Positions 36,782-46,605 of a stretch of 64,000 bases of DNA are shown one piece after another. The notes beneath the pieces are model-generated. The model searched no databases. It saw only the letters and a program-made list of their open reading frames with translations, and had not been told where the DNA came from. Source of the stretch: Pseudomonas brassicacearum subsp. brassicacearum (lineage in GTDB: Bacteria > Pseudomonadota > Gammaproteobacteria > Pseudomonadales > Pseudomonadaceae); contig NZ_VZPJ01000007.1 in the NCBI RefSeq assembly GCF_008801605.1, forward strand, positions 62,001-126,000, read 5' to 3'. The position numbers were made by a program, and so were the translations under genes. Position 1 is the stretch's first letter; each line of letters begins with the position of its first letter.

Positions 36782-37462
36782 TCAGCAAACCCAGGTTGCG
36801 TGGTTGGGTTGATCCAGATGGGCCTTGAGATAGCCCGCAAACTCAGTCCGTGGAATCGAGCGGGCGCCCAGGCTGTGCAGATGCTCGGTGGGCATCTGGC
36901 AGTCGATCAGCACGAAACCGGCGGCCTTGAGGTGTTGGACCAGCCTCGCGAAGCCGAATTTCGACGCATTGTCGGCCCGGCTGAACATGGACTCGCCAAA
37001 AAACAGCTGGCCCATGGCCAAGCCATACAGGCCGCCCACCAATGCCCCTTGGTCCCACACTTCCACCGAATGGGCGAAACCGCGTCGGTGCAGTTCCAGA
37101 TAAGCGGTTTGCATGGCGTCGGTGATCCAGGTGCCCTCGGCATAGTCCCGCGGCGCGGCGCAGGCCTGGATGACCGCGGCAAAATCCCGATCGAACGTCA
37201 CTTCATAGCGCTGCTTGCGCAGCAGTTTGCCCAGGCTGCGGGATATGTGCAGTTCGTCGGGAAACAGCACCGTGCGCGGGTCCGGCGACCACCAGAGGAT
37301 CGGCTGCCCCTCGGAAAACCATGGGAAGCAACCATGGCGATAGGCCTGGATCAGCCTGTCGGCGGATAGATCGCCACCGGCGGCCAATAACCCGTTGGGA
37401 TCGCGCATGGCTTTTGCCAGTGGCGGGAACTCGAAAGTGTTGCGTTGTAACCAGGTCAGCAT
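36782..37462 (-). CDS. aat: Leucyl/phenylalanyl-tRNA-protein transferase
   Basis: The protein is 226 residues and adds Leu or Phe to N-terminal Lys or Arg, making the substrate for ClpS. Conserved blocks GLLAAGGDLSADRLIQAYRHG, taken as two parts, GCFPWFSEGQPILWWSPDPR and LFFGESMFSRADNASK are present. It lies upstream of bpt with a 57-base gap, so both transferases are likely co-transcribed. Confidence 0.97.
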   Translation of the reverse strand: MLTWLQRNTFEFPPLAKAMRDPNGLLAAGGDLSADRLIQAYRHGCFPWFSEGQPILWWSPDPRTVLFPDELHISRSLGKLLRKQRYEVTFDRDFAAVIQACAAPRDYAEGTWITDAMQTAYLELHRRGFAHSVEVWDQGALVGGLYGLAMGQLFFGESMFSRADNASKFGFARLVQHLKAAGFVLIDCQMPTEHLHSLGARSIPRTEFAGYLKAHLDQPNHATWVC

Positions 37463-37543
37463 TGGTATCCGGCTTAGTAGAAGGGGAGGGCGGCAGGTGG
37501 CGGGCCTCGTCCATCAGCGAGCGCCCGCCTGGAAGGTTAACCG

Positions 37544-38503
37544 TCAAACGGCCGGGATGTCATCGAGATACTTCTCTGCGTCGAGTGCGGCCATGCAGCC
37601 AGCGCCGGCGGAGGTAATCGCTTGGCGATAGACATGGTCGGCCACATCGCCGGCGGCGAACACGCCTTCGATATCGGTCGCGGTGGCGTTGCCTTCGTTG
37701 CCGCCGCGTACGAGCAGGTAGCCGTCACGCATCTTCAACTGGCCCTGGAACAGCTCGGTATTGGGTTTATGGCCGATAGCAATGAACACGCCGGCCAGGG
37801 ACAGGGTGCTGGTTTCGCCGGTCTCGCTGTGGCGCAGGCGCGCGCCAGTCACGCCGCTGGCGTCGCCCAGGACTTCGTCCAGGTTCTGGTTCCAGTGCAG
37901 CTTGATATTGCCGCTGGCGGCCTTTTCGAAGAGTTTGTCCTGCAGGATCTTCTCTGAACGCAGCTTGTCGCGACGGTGGATCAGGTGCACTTCCCTGGCG
38001 ATGTTCGACAGGTACAGGGCTTCCTCGACCGCGGTATTGCCGCCGCCGACCACGGCCACCACCTGGTTGCGATAGAAAAAGCCATCGCAGGTCGCACACG
38101 CCGAAACTCCCTTGCCGGCGAAGCTTTCTTCCGAAGGCAGTCCCAGGTATTGGGCTGAGGCACCGGTGGCAATGATCAGCGCATCGCAGGTGTAGGTGCC
38201 GCTGTCGCCGATCAATTCGAATGGGCGCTGTTGCAACTTGGCGGTGTGGACATGGTCGTAGACGATCTGCGTGTCGAAGCGCTCGGCGTGCCGTTGCATG
38301 CGTTCCATCAGTACCGGGCCCGTCAGGCCTTCGACATCGCCGGGCCAGTTATCGACTTCCACCGTGGTGGTGAGCTGGCCACCGGCCTGCAGACCGGTAA
38401 TGACAACGGGTTTGAGGTTGGCGCGGGCAGCATAGACGGCAGCGCTGTACCCCGCAGGGCCGGAACCGAGAATGATCAGGCGTGAATGCTTCACTTCGCT
38501 CAT
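37544..38503 (-). CDS. trxB: Thioredoxin-disulfide reductase
   Basis: The protein is 319 residues. FAD binding is shown by ILGSGPAGYSAAVYAARA at the N-terminus and GVFAAGDVADHVYRQ at the C-terminus, the NADPH fold by VVGGGNTAVEEALYL, and the redox pair by C136 and C139 in SACATCDGFF. The start at 38503 (MSEVKHSRLIILGSG) has GAGG about nine bases upstream; the longer frame is not coding. It is upstream of aat on the same strand and divergent from ftsK. Confidence 0.97.
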   Translation of the reverse strand: MSEVKHSRLIILGSGPAGYSAAVYAARANLKPVVITGLQAGGQLTTTVEVDNWPGDVEGLTGPVLMERMQRHAERFDTQIVYDHVHTAKLQQRPFELIGDSGTYTCDALIIATGASAQYLGLPSEESFAGKGVSACATCDGFFYRNQVVAVVGGGNTAVEEALYLSNIAREVHLIHRRDKLRSEKILQDKLFEKAASGNIKLHWNQNLDEVLGDASGVTGARLRHSETGETSTLSLAGVFIAIGHKPNTELFQGQLKMRDGYLLVRGGNEGNATATDIEGVFAAGDVADHVYRQAITSAGAGCMAALDAEKYLDDIPAV

Positions 38504-38811
38504 AAAAAACACCTCATAAGCCTTTGTCACAAAAGAGAATGCATGGTCCAATTGGCGCGTGTACACCCTGTATCCGGCTATGCTGTCAGGCAATGCCTTG
38601 GCGCGGACAAACCCGTACAATGCTTGAGTTTTGAACGCAGGATGGGCTAAAGATCAAAATCTTCGGCAACACCTGCGGTTTTCTGGATGCACCCCACAGT
38701 GGTAAAAGTAGTACCGGTTGTGCACATTCACTTTTTTACCTGCTCGTCATGGGCAGTTTTTTATAGTCATTCAACAGATGGACGCGCCGTTGGCGCAGGA
38801 AAAGAAGCGTT
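38504..38811. other. Divergent region between trxB and ftsK
   Basis: The 308-base gap has no credible gene. Near its right end TTTATAGT at 38761-38767 is a good -10 candidate for ftsK (TATAGT, five of six), without a clear -35. A small inverted repeat AAGAT-CAAA-ATCTT lies near 38651. No LexA-type CTGT-N8-ACAG site was seen, although ftsK is SOS-regulated in E. coli. Confidence 0.45.
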
Positions 38812-41217
38812 TTGAAGAAATCCACCGCAGCACCCAAACCAGTCGTTCCGCTCTGGCGCCAGCAATTGCACTACCGGCTCAAGGAAGGTGCGTTGATCGC
38901 CATCGGCGCCCTGTGCCTGTTCCTGATGATGGCCCTGCTGACCTACGGCAAGGACGATCCGGGCTGGAGCCATAACAGCAAGATCGACGACGTGCAGAAC
39001 TTCGGCGGTCCGGCCGGTTCCTACAGCGCCGACATCCTGTTCATGGTGCTGGGCTATTTCGCCTACATCTTCCCGCTGCTGCTGGCGATCAAGGCCTATC
39101 AGATCTTCCGCCAGCGCCACGAGCCGTGGCAGTGGAGCGGCTGGCTGTTCTCCTGGCGCCTGATCGGCCTGGTGTTCCTGGTGTTGTCGGGGGCCGCGCT
39201 GGCCCATATCCATTTCCACGCGCCCACCGGCTTGCCGGCCGGGGCGGGCGGGGCGCTGGGGGAAAGCCTCGGCGACCTGGCCAGGAACGCCCTGAACATC
39301 CAGGGCAGCACGCTGCTGTTCATCGCCCTGTTCCTGTTCGGCCTGACGGTGTTCACCGACCTGTCATGGTTCAAGGTCATGGACGTCACCGGCAAGATCA
39401 CCCTCGACCTGATCGAGCTGATCCAGGGCGCCATGAATCGCTGGTGGGCGGCGCGCACCGAGCGCAAGCAACTGGTGGCGCAACTGCGTGAAGTCGACGA
39501 CCGTGTCCACGACGTGGTAGCCCCGACGACGCCGGACAAGCGCGAGCAGGCCAAGGTCAAGGAGCGCCTGATCGAGCGTGAGCAGGCGTTGAGCAAGCAC
39601 ATGTCCGATCGCGAGAAACAGGTGCCGCCGGTCATCACCATGGCCCCGGCCAAGCCGCCCGAGCAAAGCAAGCGCGTCCAGAAAGAGAAACAGGCGCCGC
39701 TGTTCGTCGACAGCGCGGTGGAAGGCACCTTGCCGCCGATCTCGATCCTGGACCCGGCCGAGAAGAAACAGCTCAACTACTCGCCCGAATCCCTGGCGGC
39801 CGTCGGCCATTTGCTGGAGATCAAGCTCAAGGAGTTCGGCGTCGAGGTCTCGGTGGACTCGATTCACCCGGGCCCGGTCATCACCCGCTACGAAATCCAG
39901 CCGGCCGCCGGCGTGAAGGTCAGCCGCATCTCCAACCTCGCGAAAGACCTGGCGCGTTCCCTGGCCGTGACCAGCGTGCGGGTGGTGGAAGTGATTCCCG
40001 GCAAGACCACCGTGGGCATCGAGATTCCCAACGAAGACCGGCAGATCGTGCGCTTCTCCGAAGTGCTGTCGACGCCTGAGTACGACAACCACAAGTCGCC
40101 GGTCACCCTGGCCCTGGGCCACGACATCGGCGGCAAGCCGGTCATCACTGACCTGGCGAAAATGCCCCACCTGCTGGTGGCCGGTACCACCGGTTCCGGT
40201 AAGTCGGTGGGCGTGAACGCGATGATCCTGTCGATTCTGTTCAAGTCAGGTCCCGAAGACGCCAAGCTGATCATGATCGACCCGAAAATGCTCGAGCTGT
40301 CGATCTACGAAGGCATCCCGCACCTGCTCTGCCCGGTGGTCACCGACATGAAGGACGCCGCCAACGCCTTGCGCTGGAGCGTCGCCGAGATGGAGCGCCG
40401 CTACAAGCTGATGGCGAAGATGGGCGTGCGCAACCTGTCGGGCTTCAATGCCAAGGTCAAGGAAGCCGAAGAGGCCGGTACGCCGTTGAGCGATCCGCTG
40501 TATCACCGCGAAAATATCCACGACGAAGCGCCGCTGCTGCACAAGCTGCCGACCATCGTGGTGGTGGTGGACGAATTCGCCGACATGATGATGATCGTCG
40601 GCAAGAAGGTCGAAGAGCTGATCGCCCGTATTGCCCAGAAGGCCCGTGCGGCCGGTATCCACCTGATCCTCGCCACACAGCGGCCGTCGGTGGACGTGAT
40701 CACCGGCCTGATCAAGGCCAACATCCCGACCCGCATGGCGTTCCAGGTGTCGAGCAAGATCGACTCGCGGACCATCATCGACCAGGGCGGTGCCGAGCAG
40801 CTGCTTGGTCACGGTGACATGCTCTACATGCCGCCGGGCACCAGCCTGCCGATCCGTGTGCATGGCGCGTTCGTCTCCGACGACGAAGTGCACCGCGTGG
40901 TGGAGGCCTGGAAACTGCGTGGCGCTCCTGAATACAACGACGACATCCTCAACGGTGTCGAAGAAGCCGGCAGCGGTTTCGAGGGCAGCAGCGGCGGCGG
41001 TGACGACGATGCTGAAACCGATGCGCTCTATGACGAAGCGGTGCAATTCGTCCTGGAAAGCCGCCGGGCCTCGATTTCTGCCGTTCAGCGCAAGCTGAAG
41101 ATTGGCTACAACCGCGCCGCCCGCATGATCGAAGCCATGGAAATGGCCGGGGTGGTGACGGCCATGAACACCAACGGCTCGCGCGAAGTACTGGCGCCGG
41201 GCCCGATGCGCGACTAA
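38812..41217 (+). CDS. ftsK: DNA translocase FtsK
   Basis: The protein is 801 residues. Four N-terminal membrane helices (about 25-185, the first LIAIGALCLFLMMALLTYG) target the septum; a charged linker follows; the motor has VAGTTGSGKSVGVNAMILSI and the switch-like RMAFQVSSKIDSRTIIDQGG; the C-terminal winged-helix gamma domain (QFVLESRRASISAVQRKLKI) reads KOPS sites. It pumps DNA and activates XerCD during division. The start is TTG at 38812, because no in-frame ATG lies between it and a stop at 38764. The linker is short, as in Pseudomonas. Confidence 0.96.
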   Translation: MKKSTAAPKPVVPLWRQQLHYRLKEGALIAIGALCLFLMMALLTYGKDDPGWSHNSKIDDVQNFGGPAGSYSADILFMVLGYFAYIFPLLLAIKAYQIFRQRHEPWQWSGWLFSWRLIGLVFLVLSGAALAHIHFHAPTGLPAGAGGALGESLGDLARNALNIQGSTLLFIALFLFGLTVFTDLSWFKVMDVTGKITLDLIELIQGAMNRWWAARTERKQLVAQLREVDDRVHDVVAPTTPDKREQAKVKERLIEREQALSKHMSDREKQVPPVITMAPAKPPEQSKRVQKEKQAPLFVDSAVEGTLPPISILDPAEKKQLNYSPESLAAVGHLLEIKLKEFGVEVSVDSIHPGPVITRYEIQPAAGVKVSRISNLAKDLARSLAVTSVRVVEVIPGKTTVGIEIPNEDRQIVRFSEVLSTPEYDNHKSPVTLALGHDIGGKPVITDLAKMPHLLVAGTTGSGKSVGVNAMILSILFKSGPEDAKLIMIDPKMLELSIYEGIPHLLCPVVTDMKDAANALRWSVAEMERRYKLMAKMGVRNLSGFNAKVKEAEEAGTPLSDPLYHRENIHDEAPLLHKLPTIVVVVDEFADMMMIVGKKVEELIARIAQKARAAGIHLILATQRPSVDVITGLIKANIPTRMAFQVSSKIDSRTIIDQGGAEQLLGHGDMLYMPPGTSLPIRVHGAFVSDDEVHRVVEAWKLRGAPEYNDDILNGVEEAGSGFEGSSGGGDDDAETDALYDEAVQFVLESRRASISAVQRKLKIGYNRAARMIEAMEMAGVVTAMNTNGSREVLAPGPMRD

Positions 41218-41274
41218 CGACCCGGGCGGCCTGCTGACAGACCGCTCGACCCCCACGACTTCATGAGGACTCCC

Positions 41275-41898
41275 ATGCGCCTGATTCGCATGTTGCTGTT
41301 GCCCGTACTGGCCTTGTCTACTTTGTCGGCCCACGCCGGCGAAAAGGACGTGGCTCGCCTGACCCAATTGCTGGGAGGCTCCCAGACCCTGACCGCGCGT
41401 TTCTCCCAGTTGACTCTCGATGGCAGTGGTACCCAGTTGCAGGAAACCGCTGGCGACATGGCCCTGCAGCGTCCAGGCCTGTTCTACTGGCACACCGATG
41501 CGCCAGCCGAGCAATTGATGGTCTCCGATGGCAAGAAAGTTTCCCTGTGGGACCCGGACCTGGAGCAGGTGACCATCAAGACCCTCGACCAGCGCCTGAC
41601 CCAGACGCCGGCGCTGCTGCTCTCCGGTGACATTTCCGAGATCAGCCAGAGCTTCGAGATCACCTCCAAGGAGGCCGGTGGCGTGATTGACTTCACCCTC
41701 AAGCCCAAGACCAAGGATAGCCTGTTCGACAGTCTGCGCCTGTCGTTCCGTAACGGCCTGGTCAACGACATGCAACTGATCGACAGTGTTGGCCAGCGCA
41801 CCAATATCCTGTTCACCGGGGTCAAGGCCAACGAGCCGATCGCCGCGTCCAAGTTCAAGTTCGATATCCCCAAGGGTGCGGACGTGATCCAGGAATAA
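41275..41898 (+). CDS. lolA: Outer-membrane lipoprotein carrier protein LolA
   Basis: The protein is 207 residues. The signal peptide MRLIRMLLLPVLALSTLSAHA is cut before GEKDVARL. It carries lipoproteins across the periplasm from LolCDE to LolB; FSQLTLDGSGTQLQETAGDM and RPGLFYWHTDAPAEQLMVSD are typical strands of the open barrel. The ATG at 41275 has GAGGA five bases upstream; an ATG four codons earlier is less well placed. It follows ftsK by 57 bases, the usual order. Confidence 0.95.
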   Translation: MRLIRMLLLPVLALSTLSAHAGEKDVARLTQLLGGSQTLTARFSQLTLDGSGTQLQETAGDMALQRPGLFYWHTDAPAEQLMVSDGKKVSLWDPDLEQVTIKTLDQRLTQTPALLLSGDISEISQSFEITSKEAGGVIDFTLKPKTKDSLFDSLRLSFRNGLVNDMQLIDSVGQRTNILFTGVKANEPIAASKFKFDIPKGADVIQE

Positions 41899-41908
41899 AC
41901 CAAGACCC

Positions 41909-41960
41909 CCTGTGGGAAATGGCCTGTAGGAATGGTCTGTGGGAATTGGTCTGTGGGAGC
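41909..41960. repeat. Degenerate tandem of 13-14 base REP ends
   Basis: Four imperfect copies of CTGTGGGAAATGGT occur one after another (CTGTGGGAAATGGC, CTGTAGGAATGGT, CTGTGGGAATTGGT, CTGTGGGAGCAAGG); the last is the real REP start. It looks like small duplications of the REP edge. Confidence 0.7.
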
Positions 41961-42041
41961 AAGGCTTGCCCGCGATACAGGCACCTCGGTGTATCTGGTA
42001 GACCGAGGCGATGCAATCGCGGGCAAGCCTTGCTCCCACAG
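41951..42041. repeat. REP pair with perfect 26-base arms
   Basis: Arms at 41951-41976 and 42016-42041 are perfect reverse complements (CTGTGGGAGCAAGGCTTGCC, then CGCGAT). The 39-base centre itself contains CCTCGGT and ACCGAGG, so the whole 91 bases can fold as one long hairpin. It lies between lolA and rarA and may weaken readthrough. Confidence 0.93.
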
Positions 42042-42098
42042 GTCTGCTCCGGCAGAGATCATCGGCACCAGGATTCAGTGGAGGTTGCATAAGTAGTG

Positions 42099-43424
42099 AT
42101 GGACCTGTTTCGAAGCGCCCCGATTGCCCAGCCCTTGGCCGCCCGCCTGCGCGCGACCAACCTGGATGAGTACGTCGGCCAGGAGCATGTGCTCGCCCGC
42201 GGCAAGCCTCTGCGCGAGGCCTTGGAGCAGGGTGCGTTGCACTCGATGATCTTCTGGGGCCCGCCGGGCGTGGGCAAGACCACCCTGGCGCGACTGCTGG
42301 CGGAAGTCTCGGACGCCCATTTCGAAACGGTGTCGGCGGTACTGGCCGGGGTCAAGGAGATCCGCCAGGCGGTGGAAGTGGCCAAGCAGCAGGCCGGGCA
42401 ATACGGCAAGCGCACGATCCTGTTCGTCGACGAAGTCCACCGTTTCAACAAGTCCCAGCAGGACGCATTCCTGCCCTACGTCGAAGACGGCACGCTGATT
42501 TTCATCGGCGCCACCACCGAAAACCCCTCGTTCGAACTCAACAACGCCTTGCTGTCGCGGGCGCGGGTCTATGTGCTCAAGAGCCTCGACGAGGCGGCGA
42601 TGCGCAAGTTGGTGCATCGCGCGCTGACCGAGGAGCGCGGCCTGGGCAAGCGGCATCTGAGCCTCAGCGATGAAGGCTTCCAGATCCTGTTTTCAGCCGC
42701 CGATGGCGATGGCCGGCGCTTGCTCAACCTGCTGGAAAACGCCTCGGACCTGGCCGAAGACGACAGCGAGATCGGCGTCGAGCTGCTGCAAAGCCTGCTG
42801 GGTGACACCCGTCGGCGCTTCGACAAGGGCGGCGAGGCGTTCTACGACCAGATTTCGGCGCTGCACAAATCGATCCGCGGTTCCAACCCCGACGCGGCCT
42901 TGTACTGGTTTGCGCGCATGATCGACGGCGGCTGCGATCCGCTGTACCTGGCGCGGCGGGTGGTGCGCATGGCCAGCGAAGACATCGGTAATGCCGACCC
43001 GCGGGCCCTGAGCCTGTGCCTGGCGGCCTGGGACGTGCAGGAGCGCCTCGGCAGCCCGGAAGGCGAGCTTGCCGTGGCCCAGGCGATCACCTACCTGGCC
43101 TGCGCGCCGAAAAGCAACGCCGTGTACATGGGTTTCAAGGCGGCGATGCGCAGCGCTACCGAGCACGGTTCCCTCGAGGTGCCGCTGCACCTGCGCAACG
43201 CGCCGACCAAGCTCATGAAGCAGCTGGGCTACGGCGAAGAATACCGTTACGCCCACGATGAGCCGGACGCCTATGCCGCCGGCGAAGACTATTTTCCCGA
43301 TGAACTCGAACCCCAGCGCTTCTATCAGCCGGTGCCTCGTGGCCTGGAGCTGAAGATCGGCGAGAAGCTCAACCACTTGGCGCAACTGGACCGCTTGAGT
43401 CCACGGCAGCGGAGAAAACCTTGA
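42099..43424 (+). CDS. rarA: Replication-associated recombination protein A
   Basis: The protein is 441 residues, an AAA+ ATPase of the RarA (MgsA)/WRNIP1 family that acts at stalled forks. Walker A is GPPGVGKTTLARLLAEVS, and Walker B with sensor segments is FVDEVHRFNKSQQDAFLPYV and FIGATTENPSFELN. ATG at 42099 is the family start; an in-frame GTG lies just before it and GGAGG is 13-14 bases upstream of the ATG. It follows a REP pair and is coupled to crcB downstream. Confidence 0.96.
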   Translation: MDLFRSAPIAQPLAARLRATNLDEYVGQEHVLARGKPLREALEQGALHSMIFWGPPGVGKTTLARLLAEVSDAHFETVSAVLAGVKEIRQAVEVAKQQAGQYGKRTILFVDEVHRFNKSQQDAFLPYVEDGTLIFIGATTENPSFELNNALLSRARVYVLKSLDEAAMRKLVHRALTEERGLGKRHLSLSDEGFQILFSAADGDGRRLLNLLENASDLAEDDSEIGVELLQSLLGDTRRRFDKGGEAFYDQISALHKSIRGSNPDAALYWFARMIDGGCDPLYLARRVVRMASEDIGNADPRALSLCLAAWDVQERLGSPEGELAVAQAITYLACAPKSNAVYMGFKAAMRSATEHGSLEVPLHLRNAPTKLMKQLGYGEEYRYAHDEPDAYAAGEDYFPDELEPQRFYQPVPRGLELKIGEKLNHLAQLDRLSPRQRRKP

Positions 43425-43795
43425 TCCCCTTGATTCTTGCAGTTTCCGCCGGTGGCGTTGCGGGTACGTTGGTGCGCTTCGCGACCGGCAACTGGATCAA
43501 CGCAAATTGGCCGCGGCACTTCTATACCGCGACGCTGGCCGTTAATATCTTGGGCTGTCTGCTGATCGGTGTTCTATACGGTCTGTTTTTGATGCGCCCG
43601 GAAGTGCCTATCGAGGTGCGTGCGGGCCTGATCGTCGGCTTTCTTGGCGGCCTGACGACCTTTTCATCCTTTTCACTGGATACGGTGCGCTTGCTGGAAA
43701 GCGGGCAAGTGCCGCTGGCCCTGGGCTATGCGGCCATCAGCGTATTCGGCGGGCTGCTCGCCACCTGGGCTGGCCTGTCCTTGACCAAACTTTGA
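43421..43795 (+). CDS. crcB: Fluoride ion transporter CrcB (Fluc)
   Basis: The protein is 124 residues with four membrane helices. GGVAGTLVRFATGNW, FYTATLAVNILGCLLIG and GFLGGLTTFSSFSLDTVRLL are the Fluc motifs (asparagine in the second helix, TTFSSF phenylalanines in the third). The start is TTG at 43421 within the rarA stop (TTGA overlap) with GGAG seven bases upstream. No fluoride riboswitch is present, consistent with expression by the rarA transcript. Confidence 0.94.
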   Translation: MIPLILAVSAGGVAGTLVRFATGNWINANWPRHFYTATLAVNILGCLLIGVLYGLFLMRPEVPIEVRAGLIVGFLGGLTTFSSFSLDTVRLLESGQVPLALGYAAISVFGGLLATWAGLSLTKL

Positions 43796-43810
43796 TAACG
43801 AGAGACCGAC

Positions 43811-45091
<1,281 letters not shown>

Positions 45092-46486
45092 ATGGACTAT
45101 TTGCCACTGTTCCACAACCTGCGCGGCAGCCGCGTGCTGGTGGTCGGCGGTGGGGAGATTGCCTTGCGCAAGTCCCGCCTGCTGGCCGATGCCGGCGCGT
45201 TGCTGCGGGTGGTCGCACCCGACATCGAACCGCAGTTGCGGGAACTGGTCAGTGGCAGCGGCGGCGAGTGCCTCCAGCGCGGTTACCTTGAAACGGACCT
45301 GGACGGTTGCGGGCTGATCATTGCCGCTACCGACGACGAACCGCTCAATGCCCAGGTCTCGGCTGACGCTCATAAGCGTTGTGTGCCGGTCAACGTGGTG
45401 GACGCGCCGGCGCTGTGCAGCGTGATCTTCCCGGCGATCGTCGACCGCTCACCGTTGGTGATCGCGGTGTCCAGCGGCGGCGACGCGCCGGTGCTGGCGC
45501 GGCTGATCCGGGCCAAGCTGGAAACCTGGATTCCGTCGACCTACGGGCAGTTGGCTGGGCTGGCGGCGCGTTTTCGCAGCCAGGTCAAAGGCTTGTTTCC
45601 CGATGTGCAGCAACGACGGGCGTTCTGGGAAGAAGTGTTCCAGGGTCCTATCGCCGACCGGCAACTGGCCGGGCAGGGCGCTGAAGCCGAGCGCCTGCTG
45701 CGGGAAAAGATCGATGGCCAGGCGCCGGACGCGCCGGGCGAAGTTTATCTGGTGGGCGCCGGGCCGGGCGATCCGGACCTGTTGACCTTCCGCGCCTTGC
45801 GCTTGATGCAACAGGCGGACGTGGTGCTGTACGACCGCCTGGTGGCGCCGGCGATCCTGGAGCTCTGCCGGCGCGACGCCGAGCGCATCTACGTCGGCAA
45901 GCGCCGTTCCGAACATGCCGTACCCCAGGACCAGATCAACCAGCAATTGGTGGACCTGGCTCGCCAAGGCAAGCGCGTGGTGCGGTTGAAGGGCGGCGAT
46001 CCGTTCATCTTCGGGCGCGGCGGCGAGGAGATCGAAGAGCTGGCGGCCCATGGCATCCCGTTCCAGGTCGTCCCGGGCATCACCGCGGCCAGTGGTTGCG
46101 CGGCCTACGCCGGAATCCCGCTGACCCATCGCGACTACGCCCAATCGGTGCGTTTCATCACCGGCCATCTCAAGGACGGCACCAGCGACTTGCCATGGGC
46201 CGACCTGGTCTCTCCGGCCCAGACGCTGGTGTTCTACATGGGCTTGGTCGGCCTGCCGATGATCTGCAGCGAGCTGATCAAGCATGGCCGTGCGGCGGAT
46301 ACGCCAGCGGCGTTGATCCAGCAGGGCACGACGTCCAACCAGCGGGTATTTACCGGCACTTTGGCGGACTTGCCACGGCTGGTGGCCGAGCACGAAGTGC
46401 ATGCGCCGACCCTGGTGATCGTTGGGGAAGTGGTGCAACTGCGCGAGAAGCTGGCGTGGTTTGAAGGGGCTCAAGGCCAGGTCTGA
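45092..46486 (+). CDS. cysG: Siroheme synthase (trifunctional CysG)
   Basis: The protein is 464 residues. The first half (about 1-210) is the NAD-dependent precorrin-2 dehydrogenase and ferrochelatase (VLVVGGGEIALRKSRLLADA); the second half is uroporphyrinogen-III methyltransferase (VYLVGAGPGDPDLLTFRALR, VVRLKGGDPFIFGRGGEEIE, VVPGITAASGCAAYAGIPLT). It makes siroheme for sulphite and nitrite reductases. It starts immediately at the serS stop, so the two are tightly coupled. Confidence 0.97.
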   Translation: MDYLPLFHNLRGSRVLVVGGGEIALRKSRLLADAGALLRVVAPDIEPQLRELVSGSGGECLQRGYLETDLDGCGLIIAATDDEPLNAQVSADAHKRCVPVNVVDAPALCSVIFPAIVDRSPLVIAVSSGGDAPVLARLIRAKLETWIPSTYGQLAGLAARFRSQVKGLFPDVQQRRAFWEEVFQGPIADRQLAGQGAEAERLLREKIDGQAPDAPGEVYLVGAGPGDPDLLTFRALRLMQQADVVLYDRLVAPAILELCRRDAERIYVGKRRSEHAVPQDQINQQLVDLARQGKRVVRLKGGDPFIFGRGGEEIEELAAHGIPFQVVPGITAASGCAAYAGIPLTHRDYAQSVRFITGHLKDGTSDLPWADLVSPAQTLVFYMGLVGLPMICSELIKHGRAADTPAALIQQGTTSNQRVFTGTLADLPRLVAEHEVHAPTLVIVGEVVQLREKLAWFEGAQGQV

Positions 46487-46501
46487 AACCGTGTTGTCCC
46501 G

Positions 46502-46575
46502 ATTGCGAGCAAGCTCGCTCCCACAGTGGACCGTGTTTGAATACAGTCCAATGTGGGAGCGAGCTTGCTCGCGAT
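46502..46575. repeat. Inverted REP pair
   Basis: ATTGCGAGCAAGCTCGCTCC with CACA (46502-46525) and TGTGGGAGCGAGCTTGCTCG with CGAT (46552-46575) form an inverted pair between the convergent cysG and GST-family genes. Confidence 0.9.
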
Positions 46576-46605
46576 GAGGCCCTCAAATACAGCGAAAACC
46601 CAGGT

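Noticed and set aside
43380..43420. Fluoride riboswitch upstream of crcB
   Set aside because: The region is the coding end of rarA and shows no riboswitch core.
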